Assembly (NCBI GenBank): GCA_944323935.1
Contig: CALUUJ010000014.1
Coordinates: 1 to 58,987, forward strand
Source: Candidatus Gastranaerophilales bacterium
GTDB lineage: Bacteria; Cyanobacteriota; Vampirovibrionia; Gastranaerophilales; Gastranaerophilaceae
Length of the DNA stretch: 58,987 nucleotides
Direction of reading: 5' to 3'
Part shown: piece by piece, positions 24,593 to 34,709 of the stretch
How positions within the stretch are numbered: the first letter of the stretch is position 1
Layout: each line of letters opens with the position of its first letter
The notes under the pieces: model-generated
What the model saw: the letters and a program-made list of their open reading frames with translations, nothing else
Told to the model about the DNA's origin: nothing
Databases searched by the model: none
Translations under genes and position numbers: made by a program

Positions 24593-26764
24593 TTATGGTT
24601 GTGGATATCCGATATTAATAGCTTTTTGCTGAGTCTGGATATTGGTAGCATTATTTTCTTCTTGTTTTTTTTGTTCTTTCTCTGCTTGTAATTTTGCTAA
24701 ATCTAAAGGCACTGTAACCTGAACAGGAATAGACTTAAAACTTTCTACCGGCTGAGAACTATTATCTTGGGTATTTTTATTATCTTTGATTGTTTCTTTT
24801 TTTTCTTCTTTATCTTTACCGAATCTCCAAAACTTTCTTTCTTTTTCTACTTGTGTATCCGCCACACCTTGATTATCACTTTCCAAATCTACATTCGGAT
24901 CTATTGGTACATCATCATATTCAACGTTCAAATTGACTTCAGGATAATCGAACTCAGGACTGCCATATTTTTTAGTAGCAACTATCATCATATCCTTCCA
25001 TATTCTGGCCGGAGCACTACCACCTGTTAAACCAATACTTTTATTATTATCATTTCCGATAAATACACCTGTAACTATATCAGGAGTATATCCAATAAAC
25101 CAAGCATCTTTATTTTCATTAGTAGTACCTGTTTTACCGCCCATAGGTTTACCTATATTTGCTCCGCGACCGGTTCCTGATGTTATTACTTTTCTTAGCA
25201 TAGCTGTCATAATACCGGCGGTATCTCTGTCTAAAACTTTTGTAATTTTTGTTCTTTTTGCTTGATATATAACTTTTCCTCTTTGTGTTTCAATTCTTTC
25301 AATAGCATACGGTTTTACCTTATATCCACCATTTGCGAAATTACCGTAGACTATAACCATATCATAAAGTTTGACCCCGTTTGAACCAAGTGCAATTGTA
25401 TAATCATGAGTTAAAGGTGTTGTTATTCCTAATGCTCTTGCCATATCTATAACCGGTGCAATACCAATATCTTTTATAAGTTTAACAGCAATTACATTGG
25501 AAGATATAACCAAAGCTTTATATAATGGCATCTTACCTTTATACTTATTTCCATAATTTCTTGGACTCCAATCACCAATTGTAATAGGAGAATCTTCTAC
25601 CATATCAGTTGGCATCCATCCTTTATGTATAGCCGCTGCATATACTATAGGTTTAAATGATGATCCCGGTGGTCTTACTGCTTGAGTAACACGGTCATAT
25701 TGGCTTTGAGTATAATCCTTACCACCACAATATGCAATAATTGCACCTGTCATTGGAGAAAATGAAAATAATGCCGCTTGTTGGTTAGGTTTTGTTAAAT
25801 GCCAAGCCTTCATATTTTTATCAATTGCCTCATTTGCAGCAACCTGAGCATCATAATCCAACGTTGTATATATTTTGTATCCGCCTTGAGAAATTTCCGT
25901 TTCATCAAAACCTAAAGTCTCAAGTTCTTTTAAAACATAATCAATAAAATATGGTGCAATATTAGTTCTGTGCAAACTTGGCTTTTTATTTAATACTATC
26001 TTCTCTTTTAACGCAGCTTCATATTGAGTTTTCGTAATAGTCTTCATTATATACATTCTTTTTAGAACTTTATTTCTTCTTTTTTCAGCCAATTTAATAT
26101 TTTTATAGGGAGAATACTGAGAAGGAGCCTGTGGCAACCCAGCAATTAAAGCACACTCTGCCAATGTTAATTGAGACAACTCTTTATTAAAGTATGTAGA
26201 AGCAGCCGCCCCTACACCATATGAACCGGAACCAAGATATACATTATTTAAATACATTTCCAAAATCTTATCTTTAGAAATTGATTTTTCAATTCTGGCT
26301 GCGATTTTTATCTCCTTAACTTTTCTTACTAATGTTTTTTCGTTAGAAAGAAATAACAGCCTTGCAAGTTGTTGTGTAATTGTACTGGCACCTTGACGAG
26401 CACTTTTATTAATAATATTAACAAGAATAGAACGAGCAATACCAAAAATATCATAACCATCATGATTATAAAAATTCTTATCTTCTGTTGAAATAATAGC
26501 ATCCTTGAGGTACTTCGGAATTTCATCAATAGAAACTTGTTCATAATGAAATGTCTGAAATGTTTTAATTACATGTTCATCCGAAGAATATACCTGAGTA
26601 ACAATATTTCTATTATAATTTTCCAAATTAGGAATCGGAGCTAAATCATTAAGATACATTTTTACAGCAACATAACAGGCAAGCATTATTGCAATTCCGA
26701 TAATAAATATACATTTAACAAAAGACAAGAATATATTATTTCTTTTTTTCTTTTTGGGACTCAT
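24593..26764 (-). CDS. mrcA: Class A penicillin-binding protein (PBP1A type)
   Basis: This 723-residue bifunctional peptidoglycan polymerase/crosslinker has a short basic N-terminus and a membrane helix (about residues 12-30). The GT51 transglycosylase domain has STEDKNFYNHDGYD and GASTITQQLARLL. The transpeptidase domain has SSFKP (nucleophilic Ser), SSN and KTGTTNENKDAW. A Lys/Gln-rich periplasmic tail of about 100 residues closes it. It starts after GAGGA and converges with the bioD-like gene, 5 bases apart. No separate terminator is visible between the two. Confidence 0.95.
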   Translation of the reverse strand: MSPKKKKRNNIFLSFVKCIFIIGIAIMLACYVAVKMYLNDLAPIPNLENYNRNIVTQVYSSDEHVIKTFQTFHYEQVSIDEIPKYLKDAIISTEDKNFYNHDGYDIFGIARSILVNIINKSARQGASTITQQLARLLFLSNEKTLVRKVKEIKIAARIEKSISKDKILEMYLNNVYLGSGSYGVGAAASTYFNKELSQLTLAECALIAGLPQAPSQYSPYKNIKLAEKRRNKVLKRMYIMKTITKTQYEAALKEKIVLNKKPSLHRTNIAPYFIDYVLKELETLGFDETEISQGGYKIYTTLDYDAQVAANEAIDKNMKAWHLTKPNQQAALFSFSPMTGAIIAYCGGKDYTQSQYDRVTQAVRPPGSSFKPIVYAAAIHKGWMPTDMVEDSPITIGDWSPRNYGNKYKGKMPLYKALVISSNVIAVKLIKDIGIAPVIDMARALGITTPLTHDYTIALGSNGVKLYDMVIVYGNFANGGYKVKPYAIERIETQRGKVIYQAKRTKITKVLDRDTAGIMTAMLRKVITSGTGRGANIGKPMGGKTGTTNENKDAWFIGYTPDIVTGVFIGNDNNKSIGLTGGSAPARIWKDMMIVATKKYGSPEFDYPEVNLNVEYDDVPIDPNVDLESDNQGVADTQVEKERKFWRFGKDKEEKKETIKDNKNTQDNSSQPVESFKSIPVQVTVPLDLAKLQAEKEQKKQEENNATNIQTQQKAINIGYPQP

Positions 26765-26843
26765 TTTATTCCTCGGTTTTTTATTATATATTTGTGATTA
26801 TATTTTACCAAATAAATAAATCAAGAAACGAGATTGTAAACAA

Positions 26844-27233
26844 ATGTCTATAGATTTTATAAAGTCACTATATTATGAATTTCTGTCTTACTTTATTCCG
26901 CAAAAAATAGAATACAAAGTAATTGGAGAATGCAAAAAATGTGGGAAATGCTGTAAAGAAATACGTTCATATGGATTGAAGAATGAAAAAGAACTAAAAA
27001 TTATGCAATTTTTTCTGCCTCATTATAAACGTTTTTACATTTCTAAGACAGATGCAAACAATAATCTAGTACTAAGCTGTAAATATATTCTTGATAACGG
27101 ATTATGTTCCGTATACAAAAACAGGCCAAATATATGCAGAAACTATCCTGCAAAATCCATATCATTTAACGCTGAAATGATTGAAGATTGCGGATTTAAA
27201 GTTCAAAAAAAGAGTTTTAAGGACTATTTATAA
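26844..27233 (+). CDS. YkgJ-family cysteine-cluster protein
   Basis: This 129-residue protein has CKKCGKCCKE at residues 31-40 and a second group C-KYILDNGLC-SVYKNRPNIC-RNYP. That is the zinc- or iron-binding CxxCxxCC...C...C...C arrangement of the YkgJ/UPF0153 family. The biochemical role of the family is not settled. The gene has no strong ribosome site and overlaps the convergent glycosyltransferase end by 17 bases. Confidence 0.85.
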   Translation: MSIDFIKSLYYEFLSYFIPQKIEYKVIGECKKCGKCCKEIRSYGLKNEKELKIMQFFLPHYKRFYISKTDANNNLVLSCKYILDNGLCSVYKNRPNICRNYPAKSISFNAEMIEDCGFKVQKKSFKDYL

Positions 27234-28806
27234 AATCAGTCCATACTTTTCTATATTTATTTTCTAAGTCACGAGTAAATTCAACAGCACTTTGCCTTAA
27301 ATCAGAAGCATTAATTTTTTCTCTTAACTCTTTTCTTAATTTTTCAAGTTTAGATTTATCATTTGCTAAATTAACTGCTTTTTCAATATACTCATCTCCA
27401 TAAGAAGCATTAAATTCATCCAATCCTATTATATGATTTATTCTTCCGGCACCTCTTGATTGCATTCCTTCCCCAACTAATGTTATTGTCGGAACTCCCA
27501 TTAAAGCAGTCTCTATTGTTATCGACATTCCACTAAAAGGATATGGATCCAAAGAAATATCTGCCAATGAATATGCTTTAAAATGCGGACTATAATTTTT
27601 AGAACTAAATATAACCCTATCTAAAGAAATCCCTCTTTTTTCAAGTTTGGATTTAAAATATTTAATCATTTTTTTAGAAAGACGAGTCCTATAAATTAAT
27701 AATTTAGCATCAGGCATTTTTTCAAGGATTTTAGACCATATATAAAAATTTGTATCATTAAATTTTGAAGTACAATTAAAACTACCAAATGTAATATGTC
27801 CATTTGTTTTAAATGGACATTCCTGTATATCCGGAAGATTTTTTTCCGTAAAAATTTGATAGCCTTTGTCCAAATACAAAGGTTTTTCTGTATAAAGATA
27901 AGCTTTATCTTCAGGTATTGTATAACGGTCAGTCAAAATATAATCTACTTCTTTCATACCAAGAGTATTGAGATAGCCAAGATATGATATTATTATTGGT
28001 GCGGGCTTATACAGCATTGCATATGTCTTTAAATGTGTATACCCCCCTAAATCAATAAGAATATCTATCTGCTTATCATATATTAATTTTGCGATTTTCT
28101 TTTCATCTGCTTTTGAAATATCTATCATCTCAAAACCAATATTTCTTATTTTTTCAGTTGTAGAATCATTTTTTTCTGAACCATTAAAAATAAAAAAATT
28201 AAATTCCTCTTTATTATGATTCTCCCAAATAGGTAGAATATAATTCATCATTGTATGCGCATGACAATCAGATGAAAAATAGCCAATATTTAACTTTTTA
28301 TTTGGTTCTTTCTTTTTATCATTATGGTTATATTGAACTATATTTTTAAATAAATTAGTCCTAATCTGTTCAACTTCATATTCAGATTCATCTTTTATAT
28401 CTTGCTGATCATAGAATGATGATTTTGTCATAGCAAAAAGTTTACAGGCTGAATCATATTTATTTAACTCTATATTTAAAGCTTTGTTATGATAATCTAT
28501 GCTTTTATCAGTATCAATATAATAATATGAATGAGCTAAACGTGAAAAAACACTAACTTGTCCCTGTGGAAATAACTTTAAATATTCTTCATAATAATAA
28601 GTTGATTTATCCTTATCTTCCAACTTATAATATGCATTAGCAAGCCTTATGTATAATCCCGCTATGGAATTGGAGTCAAGTTTTTTAGACATTATAAGCG
28701 CTATTTTATAGATTTTTATAGCTTCTACTATTTCATTCTTTTCGTATAGAGCTTGTCCTTCATCCATAAGCTCTTGAAATGATGTCTTTTTTTCTTCGTT
28801 TGCCAA
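27217..28806 (-). CDS. TPR-containing GT41 glycosyltransferase (OGT/SPINDLY-like)
   Basis: This 529-residue protein has about four TPR units in the first ~130 residues, with patterns such as AGLYIRLANAYYKLED. A GT41 catalytic region begins with NIGYFSSDCHAHTMMNY. It continues with IDILIDLGGYTH, PAPIIISYLGYLNTLGM and DYILTDRYTIP, then KLLIYRTRLSKK and DISLDPYPFSGMSITIETALMGVPTITLVG. Enzymes of this family transfer GlcNAc or other sugars to Ser/Thr of proteins; in bacteria they may modify surface proteins or glycans. The start is TTG behind AAAAGGA. It follows gpsA by 13 bases and may be co-transcribed with it. Confidence 0.9.
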   Translation of the reverse strand: MANEEKKTSFQELMDEGQALYEKNEIVEAIKIYKIALIMSKKLDSNSIAGLYIRLANAYYKLEDKDKSTYYYEEYLKLFPQGQVSVFSRLAHSYYYIDTDKSIDYHNKALNIELNKYDSACKLFAMTKSSFYDQQDIKDESEYEVEQIRTNLFKNIVQYNHNDKKKEPNKKLNIGYFSSDCHAHTMMNYILPIWENHNKEEFNFFIFNGSEKNDSTTEKIRNIGFEMIDISKADEKKIAKLIYDKQIDILIDLGGYTHLKTYAMLYKPAPIIISYLGYLNTLGMKEVDYILTDRYTIPEDKAYLYTEKPLYLDKGYQIFTEKNLPDIQECPFKTNGHITFGSFNCTSKFNDTNFYIWSKILEKMPDAKLLIYRTRLSKKMIKYFKSKLEKRGISLDRVIFSSKNYSPHFKAYSLADISLDPYPFSGMSITIETALMGVPTITLVGEGMQSRGAGRINHIIGLDEFNASYGDEYIEKAVNLANDKSKLEKLRKELREKINASDLRQSAVEFTRDLENKYRKVWTDFINSP

Positions 28807-28819
28807 ATTTTTTATCCTT

Positions 28820-29833
28820 TTATTTAGAACTTAAGTTATATTCTTCTTCCTGTTTTAATTTTCTGTTCATTAACTTATTCAGAACTTCATCAGGAGTAAT
28901 ATCAGTATAAACAGCCTCATATATCGCCGATGATACAGGGACTTCAACTCCCAGTTTTTGAGCCAACTCACAAAGTGCCTTTGAGGTTTTTACACCTTCT
29001 GCAACAGAACCCAATTCGCTCAAAATATCATCTATCTTTTTACCTTGCCCAAGCATAGAACCAACTGTAAAATTTCTGCTAAAAGGGCTTGAACATGTAG
29101 CGATTAAATCACCCATGCCTGATAAACCGTATAAAGTAGAAGGTTTAGCCCCAAGTGCAACACTGACTCTTACGATTTCAGCCATACCTCTTGTCAAAAG
29201 AGAACCTCTGCAATTATCACCCAATTTCATCGCATCAGCAAAACCTGATGCAATAGCAATTACATTTTTTAGGCTACCTCCAAGTTCAACTCCAATAACA
29301 TCAGAGTTCGTATATAATCTGAATTTTGATGGAACACTACAATGTTTTTGTACAAATTCTGCTGCTTTAATATCATCACTTGCAACGGAAGCAGCCGTCG
29401 GACATCCGTTTAATATTTCTTTTGCCAATGTTGGACCGGATAAAATAACAAGTTTAGATTCGGGAAGTTCATCTTTTATAACTTCTGACATTCTCTTTAA
29501 TGAAGGTAATTCTAAACCCTTTGACAGGTTTACTAAAATTTGATTGTTTTTTAATCCAACCGATTTTAACTGCTGACATACATTACGAATACCCGATGTT
29601 GCAACAACAAGAAAAATTATTTCTGCACCATCCACAGCTTTCTGTAAATCGTCGGTAATTTCAACTTTCTTATCCAATTGAACGGTTAAAGGTTTTGTTG
29701 TTCTTTTATATTCTTTTAACTCGTCGGATAAATCCTGACTTCTTCCCCATACACATATTTCATCAAAATTATTATTCAGAAGCCAAGCAATGGTTAATCC
29801 CCAACATCCGGGTCCTAAGACAGTTAACTTCAT
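28820..29833 (-). CDS. gpsA: Glycerol-3-phosphate dehydrogenase [NAD(P)+]
   Basis: This 337-residue enzyme makes sn-glycerol 3-phosphate for phospholipids. The N-terminal Rossmann motif is GPGCWGLTIAWLL, where the second glycine of the usual GxGxxG is replaced. The catalytic region has GVELGGSLKNVIAIASG with the conserved Lys, then GLSGMGDLIATCSS and RN as in GpsA. A GGAGG-type site precedes the ATG. It lies downstream of murE on the same strand, with a 42-base gap. Confidence 0.95.
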   Translation of the reverse strand: MKLTVLGPGCWGLTIAWLLNNNFDEICVWGRSQDLSDELKEYKRTTKPLTVQLDKKVEITDDLQKAVDGAEIIFLVVATSGIRNVCQQLKSVGLKNNQILVNLSKGLELPSLKRMSEVIKDELPESKLVILSGPTLAKEILNGCPTAASVASDDIKAAEFVQKHCSVPSKFRLYTNSDVIGVELGGSLKNVIAIASGFADAMKLGDNCRGSLLTRGMAEIVRVSVALGAKPSTLYGLSGMGDLIATCSSPFSRNFTVGSMLGQGKKIDDILSELGSVAEGVKTSKALCELAQKLGVEVPVSSAIYEAVYTDITPDEVLNKLMNRKLKQEEEYNLSSK

Positions 29834-29875
29834 ATATACCTCCGATTATATCTATAAACTATATTTTATTATACA

Positions 29876-31339
29876 CTACACTTGAGCAAAAACTTTTCTT
29901 GCTTCTTCTCTATCATCAAAATGTATTGTTTCATTTTTTAAAATTTGGTAATCTTCGTGTCCTTTACCTGCAATAACAATTACATCTTCCGGATTTGAAA
30001 TAGACTTTAAAAATTTAATTGCAAGGCCTCTGTCAGGTTCAACAAATATTCTTTGAGTGTCTACAGTTCTAATTCCTGTCATTATGTCCGAGATTATCAA
30101 TTGTGGATCTTCACTTCTGGGATTATCTGAAGTTACTACAACTTTATCTGATAATTCATCTGCAATTTTACCCATTTTAGGTCTTTTCGTAGTATCTCTG
30201 TCTCCGCCACAACCAAACAAACAAATCAACTTAGATGTTTTTGGTGTAAGTTCTCTTGCTGCTTTCAAAACATTTTCCAATCCATCTGGAGTATGTGCAT
30301 AATCAACAATTACCAATGGTTTTTTACTCACAATTTCAAATCTGCCAGCTACACTTTTTGTATTTTCCAATGCTTTTATTATAATCCTATAATCTATTCC
30401 CATAGCAATGGCTGCTGCAAATGCAGCTAAAGCATTATATACACTGAACATACCGTTCAAATGCAAATTCATTTTTTCTTTTTTATCTGCAAAAACCACC
30501 GTCAATTTTGCACCATCAACAGAAAAATCAATATTTTCAGCTCTTACATCAGCATCTTTTTTAACTCCATAAGTTAATAATTTTACATTTTTAGGAACAA
30601 TTGAAATAAAATCAGCAGCATATTCATCATCGGCATTTATAACAGCAAAAGCTCCCTCTTTTAAATTCTCAAATAAAATTGCTTTTGCTTTAAAATAATT
30701 CTTCATTGTTATATGGTAATCAAGATGATCCTGAGTCAAATTCGTAAATACAGCACCATCGAAATCACAACAGCCAACCCTTTGTTGCTCCAAAGAATGC
30801 GAACTTACTTCCATTACTACATTTTTTATTTCTTTATCAGCCATTAAACGTAAATCTCGCTGAAGTTCAGGTGGCTGAGGAGTTGTATGTTTTGCTTCTT
30901 TATAACTGTCAGCACTTGAAAACTTATAACCCAAAGTACCAATCAAGGCACATTGTTCATTATTTTCTTCAATTATTTTCTGAATCAAATGAGTTACTGT
31001 TGTCTTGCCATTCGTACCTGTAACACCAATCAAATTTAATTCCTTAGAAGGTTCATTATAAAATGCAGCAGCAATTTGAGCCATAGTCCTCTTTGTATCC
31101 GATACAATAATTTGTGGGACGTCAATGTCAAGTTCTTCCTCACAAAATAATGCTAAAGCTCCTTTCTCAACAGCAGATTTTGCATATCTATGCCCATCTG
31201 AGACTTCTCCTCTTATACAAATAAACAAGTCTCTCGCTTTTGTTAAAAGAGAATTATATGAAAGTCCTTCAATTTCTACATCCTTAAAATTTTTTGTTTT
31301 ATATTCATCAAGAAGTCTTATTACTTTACTTAACAACAT
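29876..31339 (-). CDS. murE: UDP-MurNAc-tripeptide synthetase, meso-DAP type
   Basis: This 487-residue Mur ligase has the ATP motif GVTGTNGKTTV (about residues 109-119), HTTPQP for substrate, and SDNPRSEDP near residue 400. DNPR marks enzymes that add meso-diaminopimelate rather than lysine. The peptidoglycan is therefore Gram-negative or cyanobacterial in chemistry. It starts 14 bases after the ftsI-like gene. The expected next genes murF and mraY are absent; gpsA follows instead. Confidence 0.96.
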   Translation of the reverse strand: MLLSKVIRLLDEYKTKNFKDVEIEGLSYNSLLTKARDLFICIRGEVSDGHRYAKSAVEKGALALFCEEELDIDVPQIIVSDTKRTMAQIAAAFYNEPSKELNLIGVTGTNGKTTVTHLIQKIIEENNEQCALIGTLGYKFSSADSYKEAKHTTPQPPELQRDLRLMADKEIKNVVMEVSSHSLEQQRVGCCDFDGAVFTNLTQDHLDYHITMKNYFKAKAILFENLKEGAFAVINADDEYAADFISIVPKNVKLLTYGVKKDADVRAENIDFSVDGAKLTVVFADKKEKMNLHLNGMFSVYNALAAFAAAIAMGIDYRIIIKALENTKSVAGRFEIVSKKPLVIVDYAHTPDGLENVLKAARELTPKTSKLICLFGCGGDRDTTKRPKMGKIADELSDKVVVTSDNPRSEDPQLIISDIMTGIRTVDTQRIFVEPDRGLAIKFLKSISNPEDVIVIAGKGHEDYQILKNETIHFDDREEARKVFAQV

Positions 31340-31353
31340 ATCTAATACCTCTT

Positions 31354-33075
31354 CTATTCTTCCATAATTTTCTTATCAGGTGCAATATTCAAAATTCTTG
31401 CACATTGATTTGCAACTTCTTTAAATATAGGAGCAGCAACTGTATTACCCCAGACAGGACCTCCCGCACTGGCTGAATCAACAACCACATATATCAAAAT
31501 TTGAGGATTACTTGCAGGTAAATACCCTATAACAGACGCATATAAAGCATCCGAATATCCTTTTTTATTTTCCATAGGTTTTTTGGATGTTCCTGTTTTA
31601 CCTGCTACAGTATACTTTTCTAAATTAATATAAGATTTTGAATTGGCTACACTTTGAGCCAAAAGTTGAGTTACTATTCTTGCAGTTTCAGGACTAACAG
31701 CTTGAATTTTCTCAATTTTTTCTGCTTCTTCTTCAGGTGAATATTTTATAATATGAGGGGTAACTCTAACTCCGTCATTTGCCAATGCGCTTACCGCACT
31801 TACCATCTGCATAGCGGTAACGGAAGCACCATAACCATACCCCATACTTGCTTGCCTTGACTTATCCCATTTAAAAGGTTTGGGTAATAAACCTGATGAT
31901 TCACCATTCAAATCAATTCCGCTTTTCTTTCCTATTCCCAATTTGGATAAAACTGTATAAAATTCACCGGGAGTCATCATTAATGCTATATTAGCACTCC
32001 CTACGTTGCTTGAGTGTTCCAGCAAATAAACCAAACTAATCATACCCGGATTCGGATGTTTATTATAATCATAGTTTTGTATTGTCCAGTTGCCGAGTTT
32101 CATTTTCCCTGTATCCAATACTTTTGTCCAAGGCTTAATTCTACCTGTTTCAATTCCGGCAGCAACAGTTAAAGTTTTGAATGTAGAACCCGGAGGGTAA
32201 ACATCCGATAATGTCCAGTTTTTTAAATTTATAGCAGATGTTTTTTTATAATTATTAGGATTATATCTGGGATAAACAGCATATCCTAAAATTTCACCGT
32301 TTTTTGGATTCATAACAATTACAGCACCGCGTGAAGCTTTTTTTTCGTTTATCATGTTTAAAAGTTCACGCTCACAAACATGTTGAATAGCTGAATCAAT
32401 TGTTAAAGTGACAGTTTCCCCTACTTGAGGAGTAGAAGCTAAAACAGGATCTGTATCTGTATCATAAATAATATCACCACGTGGAGTTCTTTGAACCTTT
32501 ATCTTATTATCTACCTTTTCAAGCTTATCCTTCGCTGTTAATTCAACACCTGAAGCAGTATCAGCATCAGGATTATAATATCCTATAATATGAGCAGCAA
32601 GTTCATCTTGCGGATATACTCTTTCATTCTTTTTATCTAAACTTATCTCTCTTAAACCAAGCTTTTTTATTTGTTCCGCAGTTTGTCTATCAACATCCTT
32701 CTTAAGCAAAATGACAGTAGCACCTTTGTTTATACTATTAATAATTGTATTTTTATCTAAATTTAAATATGGCGCTAACTTTTCTGCTAATTCTTCAGGT
32801 GTATTATCAAAATATTCTCTATGAGCATATACATTATAAGAACTTTGGTCAGTTGCTAATCGAACACCATTACGGTCAACAATCTGTCCTCGCATTATAA
32901 AGTTCTTACTATATCTTTGACTATTTGCTTTAGCTTTATAATGCCTTATGTCTACTATTTGCAACAAAAATAAATATATAACAGAAATGAAAAACATTCC
33001 CAATAAAAAGACATGGGCTATTTTAATACGTCCTTCTACTTGTTTTATTTTGTCCTTTTCATTTCTTTCTTTCAT
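31354..33075 (-). CDS. ftsI: Septal transpeptidase FtsI / class B PBP
   Basis: This 573-residue protein has an N-terminal membrane helix (about residues 22-44) and a pedestal domain with the RGQIVDRNG motif. The transpeptidase domain has STFK (catalytic Ser), SSN (about 365) and KTGTSKK. It crosslinks septal peptidoglycan with FtsW. There are no PASTA domains. It sits between the ftsL-like gene and murE as in classical dcw clusters. A gap of 68 bases separates it from the ftsL-like gene. Confidence 0.94.
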   Translation of the reverse strand: MKERNEKDKIKQVEGRIKIAHVFLLGMFFISVIYLFLLQIVDIRHYKAKANSQRYSKNFIMRGQIVDRNGVRLATDQSSYNVYAHREYFDNTPEELAEKLAPYLNLDKNTIINSINKGATVILLKKDVDRQTAEQIKKLGLREISLDKKNERVYPQDELAAHIIGYYNPDADTASGVELTAKDKLEKVDNKIKVQRTPRGDIIYDTDTDPVLASTPQVGETVTLTIDSAIQHVCERELLNMINEKKASRGAVIVMNPKNGEILGYAVYPRYNPNNYKKTSAINLKNWTLSDVYPPGSTFKTLTVAAGIETGRIKPWTKVLDTGKMKLGNWTIQNYDYNKHPNPGMISLVYLLEHSSNVGSANIALMMTPGEFYTVLSKLGIGKKSGIDLNGESSGLLPKPFKWDKSRQASMGYGYGASVTAMQMVSAVSALANDGVRVTPHIIKYSPEEEAEKIEKIQAVSPETARIVTQLLAQSVANSKSYINLEKYTVAGKTGTSKKPMENKKGYSDALYASVIGYLPASNPQILIYVVVDSASAGGPVWGNTVAAPIFKEVANQCARILNIAPDKKIMEE

Positions 33076-33143
33076 ACAACAAAATCCCTAAAAACAGGGT
33101 ATCACAATATAATAATTGTTTAAACAATTTAACTTAACTTAAC

Positions 33144-33590
33144 CTAGTAACCGATTGACCAGTTATAATTTACAGGTATTGGCTTAAGCTTAGGAACCGA
33201 TACAACATTAACAGCCGGTATTTCTATAACTTTCTTTGCCGTATCTAAAGTCGAATTACCTTTTATTATTGAATCAACCCTATTAAAAGAATGAAGATTA
33301 TCTATTTTATTTTGAAGTTCAATATTTTCATTACTCAAGGCAACTATTTCTCTTGTTAAACTATTCATAGTTCTTTGTCCATCAGAAACAAAATAATAGC
33401 TAACCAAAGACAAAAGAACCAAAAGTAATAAGACAGAACTTAAAAGTTTGTTTATTTTTTTAATCGGAGACTTCGCATTTATAACTTTAGGGAAACGACC
33501 ATAAATAACAGGGTTAGTAACAGTCTCAGGTATTACCTGTTGACCGTAGATATATGTTCTATCTATATATCTTATTGAACTTCTGCTCAA
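33144..33590 (-). CDS. ftsL: FtsL-like division protein
   Basis: This 148-residue bitopic protein has a cytoplasmic N-terminus of about 48 residues and one strong membrane helix (about 49-66, rich in L and V). A short coiled coil follows (SLTREIVALSNENIELQNKIDNL). This topology and its position between rsmH and ftsI identify it as FtsL, or the equivalent divisome coiled-coil protein, despite low sequence conservation of that family. It starts 16 bases after rsmH. Confidence 0.7.
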   Translation of the reverse strand: MSRSSIRYIDRTYIYGQQVIPETVTNPVIYGRFPKVINAKSPIKKINKLLSSVLLLLVLLSLVSYYFVSDGQRTMNSLTREIVALSNENIELQNKIDNLHSFNRVDSIIKGNSTLDTAKKVIEIPAVNVVSVPKLKPIPVNYNWSIGY

Positions 33591-33606
33591 TTAATGTCTC
33601 CCCTTT

Positions 33607-34545
33607 TTAATTATTATTTTTATTTATCCTTCTGGCGATTCTGAGCTTTGCCGACCTTGAAGGCGGATTGATTTTAATTTCGTCTTCACTTGCCATAATA
33701 GGTTTTTTATTTACAAGCTCAAGTAAAGGCGGATTATAATCAAACATCCCATCTGCTCCCAGCCATTCTCTAGAATAGTACCTAAAAAAATTTTTAACTA
33801 TTCTGTCCTCCAAAGAATGGAAAGTCACTATTGAAAGTATAGCATTATTTCCCAATAATGTAAGCACATCATTTAAAGTATTTTTTATGTTGTCAAGTTC
33901 ATGATTAACTTCTATTCTTATAGCTTGAAAAACTCTTGTAGCCGGATGAATTCTGGATTTTATTCTTGGAGTTGCCTCAAACACAATATCAACAAGGTCT
34001 TTCGTTGTTTCAATTTTTTCTTTTTTTCTAGTTTCTACGATTTTTTTAGCAATTCGTTTTGAGAACCTTTCTTCGCCGTATTCACTAAAGATACGAACCA
34101 ATTCATCCTCTTTATAATCATTAACAACATCATAAGCAGTAAAATTAGCCGACTGATTAAACCTCATGTCTAATTTTGAATCACTTAAAAAGCTGAACCC
34201 CCTTTTTTTTGAGGTCAACTGAGGAACAGAAGCACCCAAATCAAAAACAATTCCGCCTGTAATTTCTTTTATATTATTTTCAGCTAAATATTTCTTAATG
34301 TTTGTATAAGAATCGTTTACAATAATTAAATTTTCGTAATGTTTTAATTTTTCAGATGCAGCAGAAATTGCATCACGATCAACATCAAAAGAAATTAATC
34401 TACCATTAGGAGAAATTCTTTGCAAAATAAGTTCACTATATCCTCCGCCACCAAGCGTCGCATCAATATATAGCTTGCCGTCTTGACATTCAAGCGCTCC
34501 TACTGCTTCTTTTAACATTACAGGATAATGCTTAAATTCCTGCAT
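33607..34545 (-). CDS. rsmH: 16S rRNA (cytosine-1402-N4)-methyltransferase
   Basis: This 312-residue MraW/RsmH enzyme methylates C1402 in the decoding centre. It has the opening HYPVMLKEAVGAL, AdoMet loop DATLGGGGYSELIL, DLGASVPQLTS and the C-terminal VTFHSLEDRIVKNFFR. The ATG follows GGGGAAA. It is the first gene of the rsmH-ftsL-ftsI-murE unit. The usual mraZ is missing upstream; the 164-base AT-rich gap (34546-34709) must hold divergent promoters. Confidence 0.97.
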   Translation of the reverse strand: MQEFKHYPVMLKEAVGALECQDGKLYIDATLGGGGYSELILQRISPNGRLISFDVDRDAISAASEKLKHYENLIIVNDSYTNIKKYLAENNIKEITGGIVFDLGASVPQLTSKKRGFSFLSDSKLDMRFNQSANFTAYDVVNDYKEDELVRIFSEYGEERFSKRIAKKIVETRKKEKIETTKDLVDIVFEATPRIKSRIHPATRVFQAIRIEVNHELDNIKNTLNDVLTLLGNNAILSIVTFHSLEDRIVKNFFRYYSREWLGADGMFDYNPPLLELVNKKPIMASEDEIKINPPSRSAKLRIARRINKNNN

Positions 34546-34709
34546 CTATTTCCCCAATTCAAAATCTTTCTGAATTAATTCTACATACAAAACAAATAAT
34601 ATAAATAAATTGTTAAAAAGTATTTGTAAAAATATATTTCATTGGTTAATAATTTTAACATTTTTATATTTTCATATGTTTTGTGTATTTAAAAAAAGGA
34701 GATATCCAA

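Noticed and set aside
34683..34709. GTG start for the repeat-like protein
   Set aside because: The AAAGGAG site lies after this GTG and fits ATG 34710.
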